A program made the translations under genes and the position numbers. A DNA stretch of 64,000 nt from Flavobacterium microcysteis (lineage in GTDB: Bacteria > Bacteroidota > Bacteroidia > Flavobacteriales > Flavobacteriaceae). The stretch spans positions 62,001 to 126,000 of the forward strand of contig NZ_VFJE01000049.1 in NCBI RefSeq assembly GCF_006385255.1, written 5' to 3'. The notes below the pieces were generated by a model, which saw only the letters and a list, made by a program, of their open reading frames with translations, was not told where the DNA came from and did not search any database. Of the stretch, positions 46,104 through 56,271 are shown piece after piece (within the stretch, counting starts at the first letter, position 1; the number at the start of each line of letters is the position of its first letter).

Positions 46104-49100
46104 ATGAAGTCAAACTTTTTCCTCATTGCTTTCATCTTACTTTCATCTTTCTGTTATTCGCAGGAATATGAAATAAGTGGTAAGGTAACTGAAGCTCAAA
46201 CAGGACTCCCACTACCTGGAGCAACTGTCGTCGTAAAAAACGGGACACTACAAACAATAGCGGATTTAGATGGAAACTTTCAAATATCCGGCGTTCCATC
46301 GGGTGCTACTTTAGTATTTAGCTACGTTGGCTTCTCCAAAAGTGAATTCAAAGTAACTAAAAACGAAACAATCACAGTAACACTAAAACCGGATGCAGAA
46401 TCGCTAGAGGAAGTCGTAGTGATTGGTTACGGAACCCAATCAAAAAGAGAAGTAACCGGATCTGTTGGAATCGTAAGCAGCAAAAATCTTGAAGATTTAC
46501 GCCCAATAAAGCTCGAACAGGCTCTACAAGGAACTGTTTCCGGAGTCAATGTAACCACACAATCCGGAAGACCGGGTGGTAATCTTGATGTACGAATCAG
46601 AGGTATTGGTACCAATGGTGAAAACAGGCCTACTTTTATAGTAGATGGTAACGTTATTCAAGATATCGGATTGCTGAATCCAAACGATATCGAAAGCCTT
46701 ACGGTACTAAAAGATGCACAAGCAGCCATTTATGGAACTATTGGTGCGAACGGTGTTATCTTAATCACTACCAAATCAGGAAAGAAAAACTCAAAAACAA
46801 GAATTTCCTATAACACTTATATGGGTTCTCAGGAAACCAGCAGAAAACTTCCGTTATTAAATGCTACGGAATATGGTTTGCTATTGAACGAAAGTTATGC
46901 CAATGCAGGCAGCCCATTACCGTTTCCGAATGTTTCAGCATTAGGAAAAGGAACGGATTGGCAGAACGAGGTTTTTGATACCGGAGTGCCAATCATTAGC
47001 CATGACCTATCAGCAAGTGGCGGAACAGATAAGGTTACTTACAACATCAGCGGATCACATTTGGACCAGGGTGGTATTGTAGGCGGCTATAAGTCTAATT
47101 TCCTGCGAAACACGGCACGTTTGGCTCTAAATGCTGACTTGACTGACAAATTAAGAGCAAAGGCTAACGTGATGTATTTGTATACGAGCTCCCGAACTTT
47201 CAGTGAAAATGCTTTGGGATCAGTTTTATTTAATGCACTCAACACGCCTTCCATCTATAAACCTTACGATCAAAACGGGAACCCTACATTATTGCCTAGT
47301 GGTGATGTAAATGTTCCGGGTAGTAATATCGGTTTTGAAATCATCAATCCGATAGCACAAATTGACAACACTTTTAATTCCTATAATCTTAAAAGAATAA
47401 ACGGTTCCTTTGCCCTAGAATATGATGTAATTAAAGATTTAACAGTAACTGGCCGTATTGGTTTTGAAACTTCAAACAGCGAAGGAAAAACTTTCAATAA
47501 GATGGTTAATTACGGTCCTGGAAAAGTCTTTAATAACCCACGAAGCAGCGTAGATCAAAGTGCTATCAACGATAACAGATATACTTTTGACTTGTATGCA
47601 GCTTATAAAAAGACAGTGGCAGAAAATCATAACTTTGGTTTAACCTTAGGTACTACCGTATATAAAGAATATGGAAACGGTCTGAATGCAACAGGATTCG
47701 ACGTACCGAACAACTCATGGGAATTTGCCGATATTTCACTAACAACAGGTTATGTTGACAGAAAAGCAGCCGGTTCCTACACTTATGACGAAAGAAGGCT
47801 ATCTTATTTTGGAAGATTCCAATACGACTTTAAAGGCAAATATTTATTATCGGCAATGCTTCGCAGGGATATGTCTACCAGATTCGGGCCTTCTAATCGT
47901 GTAGCCTACTTCCCTTCTGTAACAGCAGGCTGGGTAATTTCTGACGAAAGCTTTTTCAAAGAATCCAAATTCATCAATTTCATGAAATTAAGAGGAAGCT
48001 ATGGTAGTCTTGGAAATGACCAAATTACGACAAACGCTTATATCTCATCACTGGGTGGTGAAGGAACATACATCTTTAACGGACAACTTGTCAATGGAAA
48101 TGCTATAGGGCTATTGGCTAACCCTGCCGTTAAATGGGAAGACGCTAAAAAATTTGACGTAGGTTTGGATTTTCGCCTACTCAACAACAAAGTTGAAATT
48201 GCTACAGATTATTTTATCGATACCCGAAAAGATCTACTACTTGGTGCTGTTCCAGTTTCTGCAATTACTGGAATTGGAGGGCCGGGAGGACTGTTACCTG
48301 TAATAAATGCAGGAGATGTCCGTAACTCAGGTTTTGAATTTGCAATAAATTATAAAGAGCAAATATCTGATAATTTTTCTGTCAATGTCAACTATAATAT
48401 TACCACGCTAAAAAACGAAGTAACCGGAGTAAGAAACGGTACAGGATTTATAGATGGAGGCCTATTTGGGACTAGCACGACTACTTCCAGAATGGAAGTT
48501 GGACATGAAATGGGATACTTCTTTGGCTATAAAACTAACGGAATTTTCCAAAACCAGGCCGAAGTTGATGCGCATCCATCACAATTGGCTTTGGGAGCAG
48601 AAGCAAAACCGGGCGATTTGCGTTTTGTAGATGTTAATGGTGATAACGTAATCGATGCTAAGGATAGAACAGACCTGGGAAGTCCTATACCAGATGTGAC
48701 CATGGGACTAAACATTAACCTGAACTACAAAGGATTTGATTTCACTGCCTATGCTTTTGCATCCATCGGAAACGATATGGTGAGAGCTTATGAAAGAACA
48801 CAAAACGATGTCAACAGAATGAACTATACATTAGGCAGATGGACAGGTGAAGGTTCTACCAATAGCGTTCCTAGAGTTACTACGGCAGCTACAGCCAACA
48901 ATGTATTCTCAGATTATTTTGTTGAAGACGCTTCTTATTTGAGAATTCAAAACGTACAATTAGGTTATACGATAAATTCTGCATTCACAGAAAAAGCAGG
49001 AATCTCAAGATTAAGAATTTATACTGGCGTAAACAATCTTTACACTTTTACAAAATACATGGGTTACGATCCGGGAGCTTCTAACGGAAATCCTATTGGT

Positions 49101-49169
49101 GGTGGCGTTGACAGAGGATTTTATCCAATCCCAAGAACGTATCTGTTTGGCGTAAATGTTAATTTTTAA
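46104..49169 (+). CDS. SusC/RagA-family TonB-linked outer membrane protein
   Basis: 1021-residue outer membrane transporter of the PUL, moving oligosaccharides into the periplasm with TonB energy. Signal peptide MKSNFFLIAFILLSSFCYSQ. A carboxypeptidase-D-regulatory-like domain follows (about 23-100, ISGKVTEAQTGLPLPGATVV). The TonB-box region is VVVIGYGTQSKREVTGS. The plug domain (about 110-225) has RIRGIGTNGENRPTFIVDGN. A 22-strand barrel runs to the C-terminus FGVNVNF. The SusD partner begins 3 to 12 bases later. Upstream there are only near-matches to the -7 element (TATATTTTTTG), so the promoter may depend on the LuxR-like regulator. Confidence 0.96.
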   Translation: MKSNFFLIAFILLSSFCYSQEYEISGKVTEAQTGLPLPGATVVVKNGTLQTIADLDGNFQISGVPSGATLVFSYVGFSKSEFKVTKNETITVTLKPDAESLEEVVVIGYGTQSKREVTGSVGIVSSKNLEDLRPIKLEQALQGTVSGVNVTTQSGRPGGNLDVRIRGIGTNGENRPTFIVDGNVIQDIGLLNPNDIESLTVLKDAQAAIYGTIGANGVILITTKSGKKNSKTRISYNTYMGSQETSRKLPLLNATEYGLLLNESYANAGSPLPFPNVSALGKGTDWQNEVFDTGVPIISHDLSASGGTDKVTYNISGSHLDQGGIVGGYKSNFLRNTARLALNADLTDKLRAKANVMYLYTSSRTFSENALGSVLFNALNTPSIYKPYDQNGNPTLLPSGDVNVPGSNIGFEIINPIAQIDNTFNSYNLKRINGSFALEYDVIKDLTVTGRIGFETSNSEGKTFNKMVNYGPGKVFNNPRSSVDQSAINDNRYTFDLYAAYKKTVAENHNFGLTLGTTVYKEYGNGLNATGFDVPNNSWEFADISLTTGYVDRKAAGSYTYDERRLSYFGRFQYDFKGKYLLSAMLRRDMSTRFGPSNRVAYFPSVTAGWVISDESFFKESKFINFMKLRGSYGSLGNDQITTNAYISSLGGEGTYIFNGQLVNGNAIGLLANPAVKWEDAKKFDVGLDFRLLNNKVEIATDYFIDTRKDLLLGAVPVSAITGIGGPGGLLPVINAGDVRNSGFEFAINYKEQISDNFSVNVNYNITTLKNEVTGVRNGTGFIDGGLFGTSTTTSRMEVGHEMGYFFGYKTNGIFQNQAEVDAHPSQLALGAEAKPGDLRFVDVNGDNVIDAKDRTDLGSPIPDVTMGLNINLNYKGFDFTAYAFASIGNDMVRAYERTQNDVNRMNYTLGRWTGEGSTNSVPRVTTAATANNVFSDYFVEDASYLRIQNVQLGYTINSAFTEKAGISRLRIYTGVNNLYTFTKYMGYDPGASNGNPIGGGVDRGFYPIPRTYLFGVNVNF

Positions 49170-49181
49170 TTGATGACAAAA

Positions 49182-50657
49182 ATGAAAAAGAATATAATCA
49201 CAGCCTTTATGGCGCTAACGCTCCTCTCAACCGTTTCCTGCGGCGACGATTTTATAGATAGGGAAATTCCTTATTCCATTGGAGCAGACAATTACTTCAA
49301 TAACGAACAAGAATACTATAATGCTTTGGTTGCAACTTACGATATATTGCAATCTACTTATGTCAATGTATTATTAGGCGAAATTGCTTCTGACAATACC
49401 TTATCAGGTGGAGAAAGTGCGAATGATGTTATCGGATTCCAACAGGTAGACGAAATGATCCACACGCCCATCAATGCGAACGTAAAAAATGTATGGGATT
49501 GGATGTTTGCCGGGGTCAACAGAGCCAGCTATATCATGGAATTCAAAGACAAAACTGATTTTGCAAACAAACCTCAAATTATTGCAGAAGCACGTTTCCT
49601 TAGAGCCTACTTCCAATTTGAATTGGTAAAATGGTTTGGAGGTATTCCTTTGAAACATGATGCAAGATTTAAACTGGGTGATGAAAAAACTATTCCAAGA
49701 TCGTCTAAGGCAGAAGTATATGCTTCCATCGAAAACGACCTGATTTTGGCTATTGCCGATTTAAACCCAACAGCTCCACAAGTAGGGCGTGTTACAAAAG
49801 GCGCAGCGCAAGCTTTGTTAGGAAAAGTATACCTATACCAAGATAAATTTGATTTGGCGGCGCAAACGCTGGAAAATTTAATTACGGTAACCGGAGGTTA
49901 TTCCTTAATCACAAACTACGACACTATTTTTGAAGAAGCACAGGAAAACGGTGCCGAATCAGTTTTTGAAGTGCAGTATACTGATGTTGAAGGTGCAGGG
50001 TTCGAGTGTCTTCAATGTAGTGAAGGAAACGTAGCTGTTGGATTCAACGGGCCAAGAAACTATTCCGGACCTAGATTTTCATCGGGATACAGCTTTAATG
50101 TACCTACACAGGCAACTGTTGATATTTACGAAGCAGGCGACCTAAGAAAAGATGTTGCCATTTTAGACATCGCTGCCTGGGCTGCTGCAACAGGTGCCAC
50201 TTATGGTGTAGGTTACAAGCATACAGGATATTTCAACAAAAAATACATCCCAAGAACCCGAAGTAGCGGTGCTGCAGGGGATTTGAACCTGACCAACCCG
50301 AACAATTACAGAGCTATTCGTTATGCCGATGTGTTATTGATGGCAGCCGAAGCTTTTAACAGAGGCGGAATTGATGATACAAAAGCAAGATTCTACCTTA
50401 ATCAGGTAAGAAGACGCGCTTTTGGAGATACCAATCATGACATCAACGGAACCGGAACAACGCTTACTTCTTTAATCTGGCAAGAAAGAAGAAGAGAACT
50501 TATGGGAGAAGGACACCGCTTTTTTGACTTGGTAAGAACCGGAAGAGCAGCTATCGAAATCGACGGTTTTACCGCTGATAGAAACGAACTGTTCCCTATT
50601 CCTCTCGAAGAAATTCAATTTTCAGCCGGAAACTGGCAGCAAAATCCTGGATATTAA
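49182..50657 (+). CDS. SusD/RagB-family glycan-binding lipoprotein
   Basis: 491-residue surface lipoprotein that forms the lid of the SusC transporter and binds the glycan. Signal from MKKNIITAFMALTLLSTVSC (Cys20). An ATG three codons upstream (49173) is an equal alternative. The N-terminal TPR-like scaffold shows FLRAYFQFELVKWFGGIPLK, typical of SusD. RVTKGAAQALLGKVYLYQDK and LIWQERRRELMGEGHRFFDL are the other family signatures. The C-terminus ends PIPLEEIQFSAGNWQQNPGY. Immediately follows susC. Confidence 0.96.
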   Translation: MKKNIITAFMALTLLSTVSCGDDFIDREIPYSIGADNYFNNEQEYYNALVATYDILQSTYVNVLLGEIASDNTLSGGESANDVIGFQQVDEMIHTPINANVKNVWDWMFAGVNRASYIMEFKDKTDFANKPQIIAEARFLRAYFQFELVKWFGGIPLKHDARFKLGDEKTIPRSSKAEVYASIENDLILAIADLNPTAPQVGRVTKGAAQALLGKVYLYQDKFDLAAQTLENLITVTGGYSLITNYDTIFEEAQENGAESVFEVQYTDVEGAGFECLQCSEGNVAVGFNGPRNYSGPRFSSGYSFNVPTQATVDIYEAGDLRKDVAILDIAAWAAATGATYGVGYKHTGYFNKKYIPRTRSSGAAGDLNLTNPNNYRAIRYADVLLMAAEAFNRGGIDDTKARFYLNQVRRRAFGDTNHDINGTGTTLTSLIWQERRRELMGEGHRFFDLVRTGRAAIEIDGFTADRNELFPIPLEEIQFSAGNWQQNPGY

Positions 50658-50669
50658 AATTTAAGATAT

Positions 50670-52226
50670 ATGAAAAAATTCAAATCAATAATAAGCTTAG
50701 TGTTGCTGACAATCCTCATAGGATGTTCTGGCGACGATACGAGCCTTGATTCTGTTACAAATGCACCTGCCCCTACTAATCTTTCCGCTTTGTTTACCAT
50801 TACGCAGGACAACTCCGGATTGGTTACCATCGCCCCAAGAGGAGAAGGACTGGTCAAATATGATGTCTATTTTGGCGATACTACCACAGAACCAGCAGAA
50901 GTAAGCGTTGGAGCAACAGTAGACCATACCTATGCAGAAGGCCAATACAGCGTAAAAATCGTTGCAACAGCCATCAACGGACTAACAAGCGAAGTTGAAC
51001 TTCCTTTGACGGTTGCCTTCAGAGCTCCGGAAAATCTGGATGTATCAATCACTCCGGTTGTTGGAGATTCTTTTTCAATAGGTGTCACGGCTGCTGCTGA
51101 TTATGAAACTTTCTTTGAAGTCACTTTCGGGGAAGATCCGCAACAAGAACCTATACAGTTCATGCAGGGTGATCCGGCTGTAACACATACTTACAGCAAT
51201 ACAGGTACATATACCGTAAAAGTCGTAGCCTATAGCGGTGGAGTTGCAACAACAACACATACAGAAAATGTGGTGATATCTAACCCTATCCTATTGCCGC
51301 TAACTTTTGAAAATGCTGCGCTAAACTATTCTTTTAGCGATTTCGGAAACGTTACAACCAGCAAAGTGAACAACCCTGATATTTCAGGAATCAACCTGAG
51401 CTCAAAAGTAGGAAGAACAGTAAAGAACAACGGAGCAGACACTTGGGGAGGAACCACTATGGTACTGGACAGTCCAATTAACTTTTCAACTTTAAACAAA
51501 TTCAGAATCAAAGTATGGTCGCCACAAGTAGGTGCTGTCGTAAAATTAAAGATTGAAAACCTTACAGATGCAGGAATCTTCCATGAAGTAGATCAGATAA
51601 CCACTGTCGCTAACGCATGGCAATATCTAACTTATGATTTTTCAGGAGTCAACACTTCACAATCCTATTCAAAAGTCATTCTTTTCTTTGATTTTGGAAA
51701 TCCAGGAAACGGAGCCAGTTATTATTTTGACGACATCTACCTGACAAATGGCGATGAACCTAAAATCTTCCCATTGACATTCGAATCTCCGACAATCAAT
51801 TATGGTTTTGGCGATTTTGGAGGTGCTTTTGCAACAAAAGTCGCTAATCCTAACGTATCAGGAATAAACACTACGGCAAATGTGGCCCGTGTTGTCAAAA
51901 ATGCAGGTTCAGAAGTTTGGGCTGGAACAGCATTGACACTTACAGAGCCAATCGACTTTTCAGTCTATCATAAGATAAAAATCAAAGTATGGTCACCACA
52001 AGCCGGAATTCCAGTTTTGTTGAAACTCGAAAATTCAGCAAACACAAGTATCAACATTGAACGTCCTGTCACCACAACGGTGGCTAACGGTTGGGAAGAA
52101 CTGACTTATGATTTCTCAGGAATCAATAACAACAATGCCTATCAGAATGTAGTGCTCTTCTTTGATTTCGGAACTAATGGTACCGGAGCAACCTACTACT
52201 TTGACGATGTCAAACTTTCAAATTAA
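50670..52226 (+). CDS. PUL surface lipoprotein with PKD-like domains and two tandem CBM-like domains
   Basis: 518-residue lipoprotein (signal with Cys near 17, LLTILIGC). Two Ig/PKD-like domains at about 35-110 and 115-203 (the first has DHTYAEGQYSVKIVATAING; the second has VTHTYSNTGTYTVKVVAYSG). Two copies of one jelly-roll-like domain of about 150 residues follow, at about 207-360 and 366-518. Each opens (P/L)LTFE, has IKVWSPQ, LTYDFSG and FFDFG, and ends YYFDD(I/V)xL(T/S)N. Position after SusD and before GH16 is that of a SusE-like surface glycan-binding protein; the duplicated domain is probably a beta-glucan-binding module (inference). No catalytic residues seen. Confidence 0.85.
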   Translation: MKKFKSIISLVLLTILIGCSGDDTSLDSVTNAPAPTNLSALFTITQDNSGLVTIAPRGEGLVKYDVYFGDTTTEPAEVSVGATVDHTYAEGQYSVKIVATAINGLTSEVELPLTVAFRAPENLDVSITPVVGDSFSIGVTAAADYETFFEVTFGEDPQQEPIQFMQGDPAVTHTYSNTGTYTVKVVAYSGGVATTTHTENVVISNPILLPLTFENAALNYSFSDFGNVTTSKVNNPDISGINLSSKVGRTVKNNGADTWGGTTMVLDSPINFSTLNKFRIKVWSPQVGAVVKLKIENLTDAGIFHEVDQITTVANAWQYLTYDFSGVNTSQSYSKVILFFDFGNPGNGASYYFDDIYLTNGDEPKIFPLTFESPTINYGFGDFGGAFATKVANPNVSGINTTANVARVVKNAGSEVWAGTALTLTEPIDFSVYHKIKIKVWSPQAGIPVLLKLENSANTSINIERPVTTTVANGWEELTYDFSGINNNNAYQNVVLFFDFGTNGTGATYYFDDVKLSN

Positions 52227-52231
52227 AAGGG

Positions 52232-53881
52232 ATGAAAAACATACTAAAAAATATCGGAAAATTAGCCCTATTGCTATTTATAGTCAACGGTTGCCAGGAT
52301 GACGACAAAACTTTTGGCAGTCTTGATGCTCCAAAAAACATAGAACTGACCTATGAAATCGTAGGCAAGGATGCAGCTCATCCTGATGGCGACGGTTCCG
52401 GAAAAGTCATATTAAAAGCTACTGCAGATAATGCCGTTAGTTTTAAATACCTTTTCAGTGACGGAACTAACCAAAATGCACCGGGAGGCGTATACACAAA
52501 AACCTTTACCCGAAATGGAGTGAACACCTATACGGTTACCGTAGTTGCCCTCGGAAAAGGAGGAACAGCAAGTAATACTTCGTTTGAAGTTACCGTATTC
52601 AGCAATTTCTCTGATCCGGAAGCTATCACGCTTCTGACAAGCGGAAGCTCCAAAAAATGGTATTGGGCTGCAGCCGTACCTGGCCATTTGGGTGTTGGGC
52701 AAAATGACGGAGATGTTACTAAAAACTTCTATCCTAACTATTATTCTGCGGCTCCTTTTGAAAAAGCAGGATCTCCGGATAGTAGCTGCCTGTATGATAA
52801 CGAACTTCGTTTCTTCGTTGAAAACGGTGTTTTGAAATATGAATTAAATAATGGAGGAAAAACATTCTTTAATTCTTCATTCTTAGGCGTAGGAGGCGGT
52901 TCCGGAAGTTCTGACCTTTGTCTGAATTACAATACCAGCGGTGTCAAAACAGTTGCCTTAAGTCCTAGTGAATCATTAGTACCAGCCGATAAAAAACGTG
53001 GTACGGCTATGACTTTCTCTGATAACGGATTTATGGGGTATTACATTGGACAAAGCACTTATGAAATCATGGAACTTACTGAAAGCAAACTGGTAGTAAG
53101 AGCCGTTATGGGCGGTAATCCTGCCTTGGCATGGTATCATACTTTCAGCAACCAACCACCGGTTCAAGGTGGCGGAAACGACCCTGATTATACCAATATG
53201 GTATGGAATGACGAATTTGAAGTTGATGGTGCTCCTGACCCTACTAAATGGTCGTACAATCTTGGTGCCGGCGGTTGGGGCAATAGCGAATTGCAACACT
53301 ATACCGACAGACTAGACAATGCAGTTGTACAAAATGGTGTATTAAAAATCACTGCTAAAGCGGAAAACTTCTCTGGTTCAAACTATACTTCTGCCCGATT
53401 GGTTACAGAAAATAAATTTGAGTTCAAATACGGCAAAGTTGAGGTAAGAGCCAAACTTCCGTCAGGCGGAGGAACATGGCCTGCTATATGGGCGCTTGGT
53501 GAAAACTATGCTACCAATCCTTGGCCAGCTTGCGGAGAAATTGATATTATGGAACACAAAGGCAATTTCCCAAACACCTTACACGGAACGTTGCATTATC
53601 CGGGACGTTCAGGTGGAAATGCCGACACCGGAACCACTACGGCCAGCAATGTATCATCGGAATTTCACGTATATAAAGTGATATGGAGTCCAACGTCAAT
53701 TAAATTCTATATTGACAACCAACCGGCTTTCCATTCATTTGTAAACTCAGCTTCTACCCCATTCAATAGCAACTTCTTCTTAATTCTGAATGTTGCTATG
53801 GGAGGAACTTTTGGCGGAACTGTCGACCCTGCATTTACACAATCTGCTATGGAAGTCGATTACGTAAGAGTCTACCAATAA
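52232..53881 (+). CDS. GH16 endo-beta-1,3-glucanase (laminarinase-like) lipoprotein
   Basis: 549-residue lipoprotein (Cys21 in FIVNGC) that likely cuts beta-1,3-glucan at the cell surface. Domain order: a PKD-like domain at about 37-125; an unassigned domain of about 170 residues (130-305, beginning LLTSGSSKKWYWAAAVPGHL); and a GH16 catalytic domain from about 318 to the end. The catalytic motif GEIDIMEHKG has nucleophile Glu436, Asp438 and acid/base Glu441, in the spacing of the beta-bulge GH16 subgroup (ExDxxE). Also ELQHYTDRLDNAVVQNGVLK and FFLILNVAMGGTFGG are laminarinase-like. Only 5 bases after the CBM-like gene. Confidence 0.93.
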   Translation: MKNILKNIGKLALLLFIVNGCQDDDKTFGSLDAPKNIELTYEIVGKDAAHPDGDGSGKVILKATADNAVSFKYLFSDGTNQNAPGGVYTKTFTRNGVNTYTVTVVALGKGGTASNTSFEVTVFSNFSDPEAITLLTSGSSKKWYWAAAVPGHLGVGQNDGDVTKNFYPNYYSAAPFEKAGSPDSSCLYDNELRFFVENGVLKYELNNGGKTFFNSSFLGVGGGSGSSDLCLNYNTSGVKTVALSPSESLVPADKKRGTAMTFSDNGFMGYYIGQSTYEIMELTESKLVVRAVMGGNPALAWYHTFSNQPPVQGGGNDPDYTNMVWNDEFEVDGAPDPTKWSYNLGAGGWGNSELQHYTDRLDNAVVQNGVLKITAKAENFSGSNYTSARLVTENKFEFKYGKVEVRAKLPSGGGTWPAIWALGENYATNPWPACGEIDIMEHKGNFPNTLHGTLHYPGRSGGNADTGTTTASNVSSEFHVYKVIWSPTSIKFYIDNQPAFHSFVNSASTPFNSNFFLILNVAMGGTFGGTVDPAFTQSAMEVDYVRVYQ

Positions 53882-53899
53882 TCCAACTCTTGCGCTTTT

Positions 53900-53936
53900 A
53901 ATCAGGAAGGTTAGTCTTACTAGCCTTCTTGATTAT
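53900..53936 (+). terminator. Intergenic hairpin between GH16 and GH3 genes
   Basis: AATCAGGAAGGTTAGT/ACTAGCCTTCTTGATT stem with a CTT loop and one bulge. It is followed by a weak T-rich stretch only, so it may be a partial terminator or an mRNA processing/stability element inside the PUL transcript. Confidence 0.6.
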
Positions 53937-53966
53937 TGCCTATCATAAAATTTCGAGACCAATAAA

Positions 53967-56261
53967 ATGAAATATAAAACAATACGATACGGATTTGCCG
54001 CAGCCGTGCTTTTGGCTATGGGATGCAGCAGCTCCAAACAACATAATTTTTCAGAAAGAAACAGGCTTCCCATAGACCGGAAAGTAGATTCTGTGTTGAA
54101 ACTGATGACTTTGGAAGAAAAAGTAGGTCAGATGAACCAATACAATGGCTTTTGGGATGTTACGGGACCGGTTCCTAAAGACGGACAAGCCGCTAAAAAA
54201 TACGAAAACCTAAAAAAAGGACTCGTAGGCTCAATGCTCAACGTGCGTGGTGTTAAGGATGTAAAGGCATTGCAGAAAATTGCTGTGGAAGAAACCCGTT
54301 TGGGTATTCCGTTAATTTTTGGCTTTGATGTCGTTCATGGTTATAAAACCATTAGCCCTATTCCGTTGGCAGAAGCAGCTTCATGGGATTTGGAAGCCAT
54401 GAAAAAATCAGCTGAAATTGCTGCTGCAGAATCGGCCGTTGCAGGATTAAACTGGACTTTTGCTCCTATGGTTGACATTTCCAGAGATGCCCGTTGGGGT
54501 CGTGTTATGGAAGGTGCCGGTGAAGATCCTTATCTGGGAAGTCAGATTGCAATTGCCCGTGTCAAAGGATTTCAAGGCGATAAACTGAATGAGTTCCGAT
54601 TGGCTGCTTGTACAAAACACTTTGCAGGATATGGTTTTTCAGAATCCGGCCGTGATTACAATACGGTTGACATCAGCGATAATACGTTGCACAATATCAT
54701 CCTACCTCCTTTTAAGGCAACCATCGATGCTGGTGTGCTCACTTTTATGAATTCGTTTAACGAGTTGGAAGGAATTCCTGCCACAGGAAATACATACTTG
54801 CAGAGAGATCTTCTCAAAAGAGACTGGAAGTTTGATGGCTTTATTGTTTCAGACTGGGGTTCGCTTGGCGAAATGATTCCTCACGGTTATGCAAAAGACC
54901 TTAAAGATGCTGCCATGAAAGCCGCTAATGCCGGTTCTGACATGGATATGGAGTCTTACGGTTATGTGAGCCATTTGGCAGATCTGGTAAGAGAAGGCAA
55001 AGTTTCTGAAGACAAAATCGACGATGCCGTTCGAAGAATCTTAAAGGTAAAATTTGAATTGGGACTTTTCGACAATCCTTATAAATATTGCGATGAAAAT
55101 CGGGAAAAAGAATATACCGGGAAAAAAGAATTCCACGATGGCGTTTTAGATATGGCGAAAAAATCAATCGTGCTCCTAAAAAATGAAAACAGCCTGCTTC
55201 CTTTAAAAAAACAAGGACAGAAAATCGCTGTTATTGGAGCATTGGCTGACGACAAAACCAGTCCGTTAGGAAGTTGGAGAATTGGTGCCGATGATAATAC
55301 GGCTGTTTCTTTCTTGGAAGGAATGGCAAATTACAAAGGCAATCAGCTTGTTTATGAAAAAGGAGCTGATGTAGCCCTAGGCCAACCGAGATTCATGCTG
55401 GAAACAAAAATAAATACGACTGACAAAAGCGGTTTCGACAAAGCCATAGCTGCTGCAAAACAAGCTGATGTTGTAATTATGGTATTGGGTGAACACGGTT
55501 TGCAGAGTGGTGAAGGACGAAGCCGAAGCGATATTACGCTTCCGGGCGTACAGCAAGAATTGCTTGAAGCGGTTTACAAAGCCAATCCAAATATTGTGCT
55601 CGTATTGCAAAACGGGCGTCCGCTTGCTATTCCATGGGCTGCAAAAAATATTCCTGCCATTGTTGAAGCCTGGCATTTGGGAACACAAAGCGGCCATGCC
55701 ATAGCTCAGGTATTGTATGGAGATTACAATCCTAGCGGCAAACTGCCAATGACTTTCCCTAGAAATGTAGGTCAGCTTCCTATCTATTACAATTACAAAA
55801 ACACAGGAAGGCCATCTACAGATAATCCGGAAAGCGTATTCTGGTCGCATTATACTGATATTGAAAACACGCCACTATATCCTTTTGGATATGGATTAAG
55901 TTATTCAAAATTTGAATATTCTAACCTGAAATTGGACTCGAAGACTTTAAGCAAAAACGGAAGAATAAAAGTTTCTGTTGAGGTAAAAAACAACAGTGCA
56001 GTTGACGGAAAAGAAGTCGTGCAACTATATATCAGAGATTTGATTGCAAGTGCTACACGACCTGTTAGAGAATTGAAAGGATTTGAACTGACAGAAATAA
56101 AAGCCGGACAGACCAAGACCATCACGTTTACTATTGACGAAAAAACAATCGAGTTCTATTCGGCAAGAAAAATATGGGAAGCAGAACCGGGAGACTTTCA
56201 ACTATTTGTAGGTGGTAGCTCCATGGCAACATTACAAGCCGATTTTAATTATAGTAACTAA
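53967..56261 (+). CDS. GH3 beta-glucosidase (BglX-like) lipoprotein
   Basis: 764 residues; releases glucose from the non-reducing end of beta-glucan oligosaccharides, probably in the periplasm. Signal MKYKTIRYGFAAAVLLAMGC with lipobox Cys20. N-terminal (beta/alpha)8 domain with GIPLIFGFDVVHGYKTISPI, WGRVMEGAGEDPYLGS, the KHFAGYG motif and the nucleophile Asp296 in FIVSDWGS. The alpha/beta sandwich domain has the KNENSLLPLKK segment, VLGEHGLQSGEGRSRSDI and YGDYNPSGKLPMTFPRNVGQ. A C-terminal fibronectin type III-like domain closes the protein (about 650-764). Typical length for BglX. Confidence 0.95.
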   Translation: MKYKTIRYGFAAAVLLAMGCSSSKQHNFSERNRLPIDRKVDSVLKLMTLEEKVGQMNQYNGFWDVTGPVPKDGQAAKKYENLKKGLVGSMLNVRGVKDVKALQKIAVEETRLGIPLIFGFDVVHGYKTISPIPLAEAASWDLEAMKKSAEIAAAESAVAGLNWTFAPMVDISRDARWGRVMEGAGEDPYLGSQIAIARVKGFQGDKLNEFRLAACTKHFAGYGFSESGRDYNTVDISDNTLHNIILPPFKATIDAGVLTFMNSFNELEGIPATGNTYLQRDLLKRDWKFDGFIVSDWGSLGEMIPHGYAKDLKDAAMKAANAGSDMDMESYGYVSHLADLVREGKVSEDKIDDAVRRILKVKFELGLFDNPYKYCDENREKEYTGKKEFHDGVLDMAKKSIVLLKNENSLLPLKKQGQKIAVIGALADDKTSPLGSWRIGADDNTAVSFLEGMANYKGNQLVYEKGADVALGQPRFMLETKINTTDKSGFDKAIAAAKQADVVIMVLGEHGLQSGEGRSRSDITLPGVQQELLEAVYKANPNIVLVLQNGRPLAIPWAAKNIPAIVEAWHLGTQSGHAIAQVLYGDYNPSGKLPMTFPRNVGQLPIYYNYKNTGRPSTDNPESVFWSHYTDIENTPLYPFGYGLSYSKFEYSNLKLDSKTLSKNGRIKVSVEVKNNSAVDGKEVVQLYIRDLIASATRPVRELKGFELTEIKAGQTKTITFTIDEKTIEFYSARKIWEAEPGDFQLFVGGSSMATLQADFNYSN

Positions 56262-56271
56262 AGAATCATTT

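Noticed and set aside
45986..46171. Small hydrophobic plus-strand frame before susC
   Set aside because: AT-rich sequence read as Phe/Ile/Leu; it overlaps the susC start and looks like promoter DNA.
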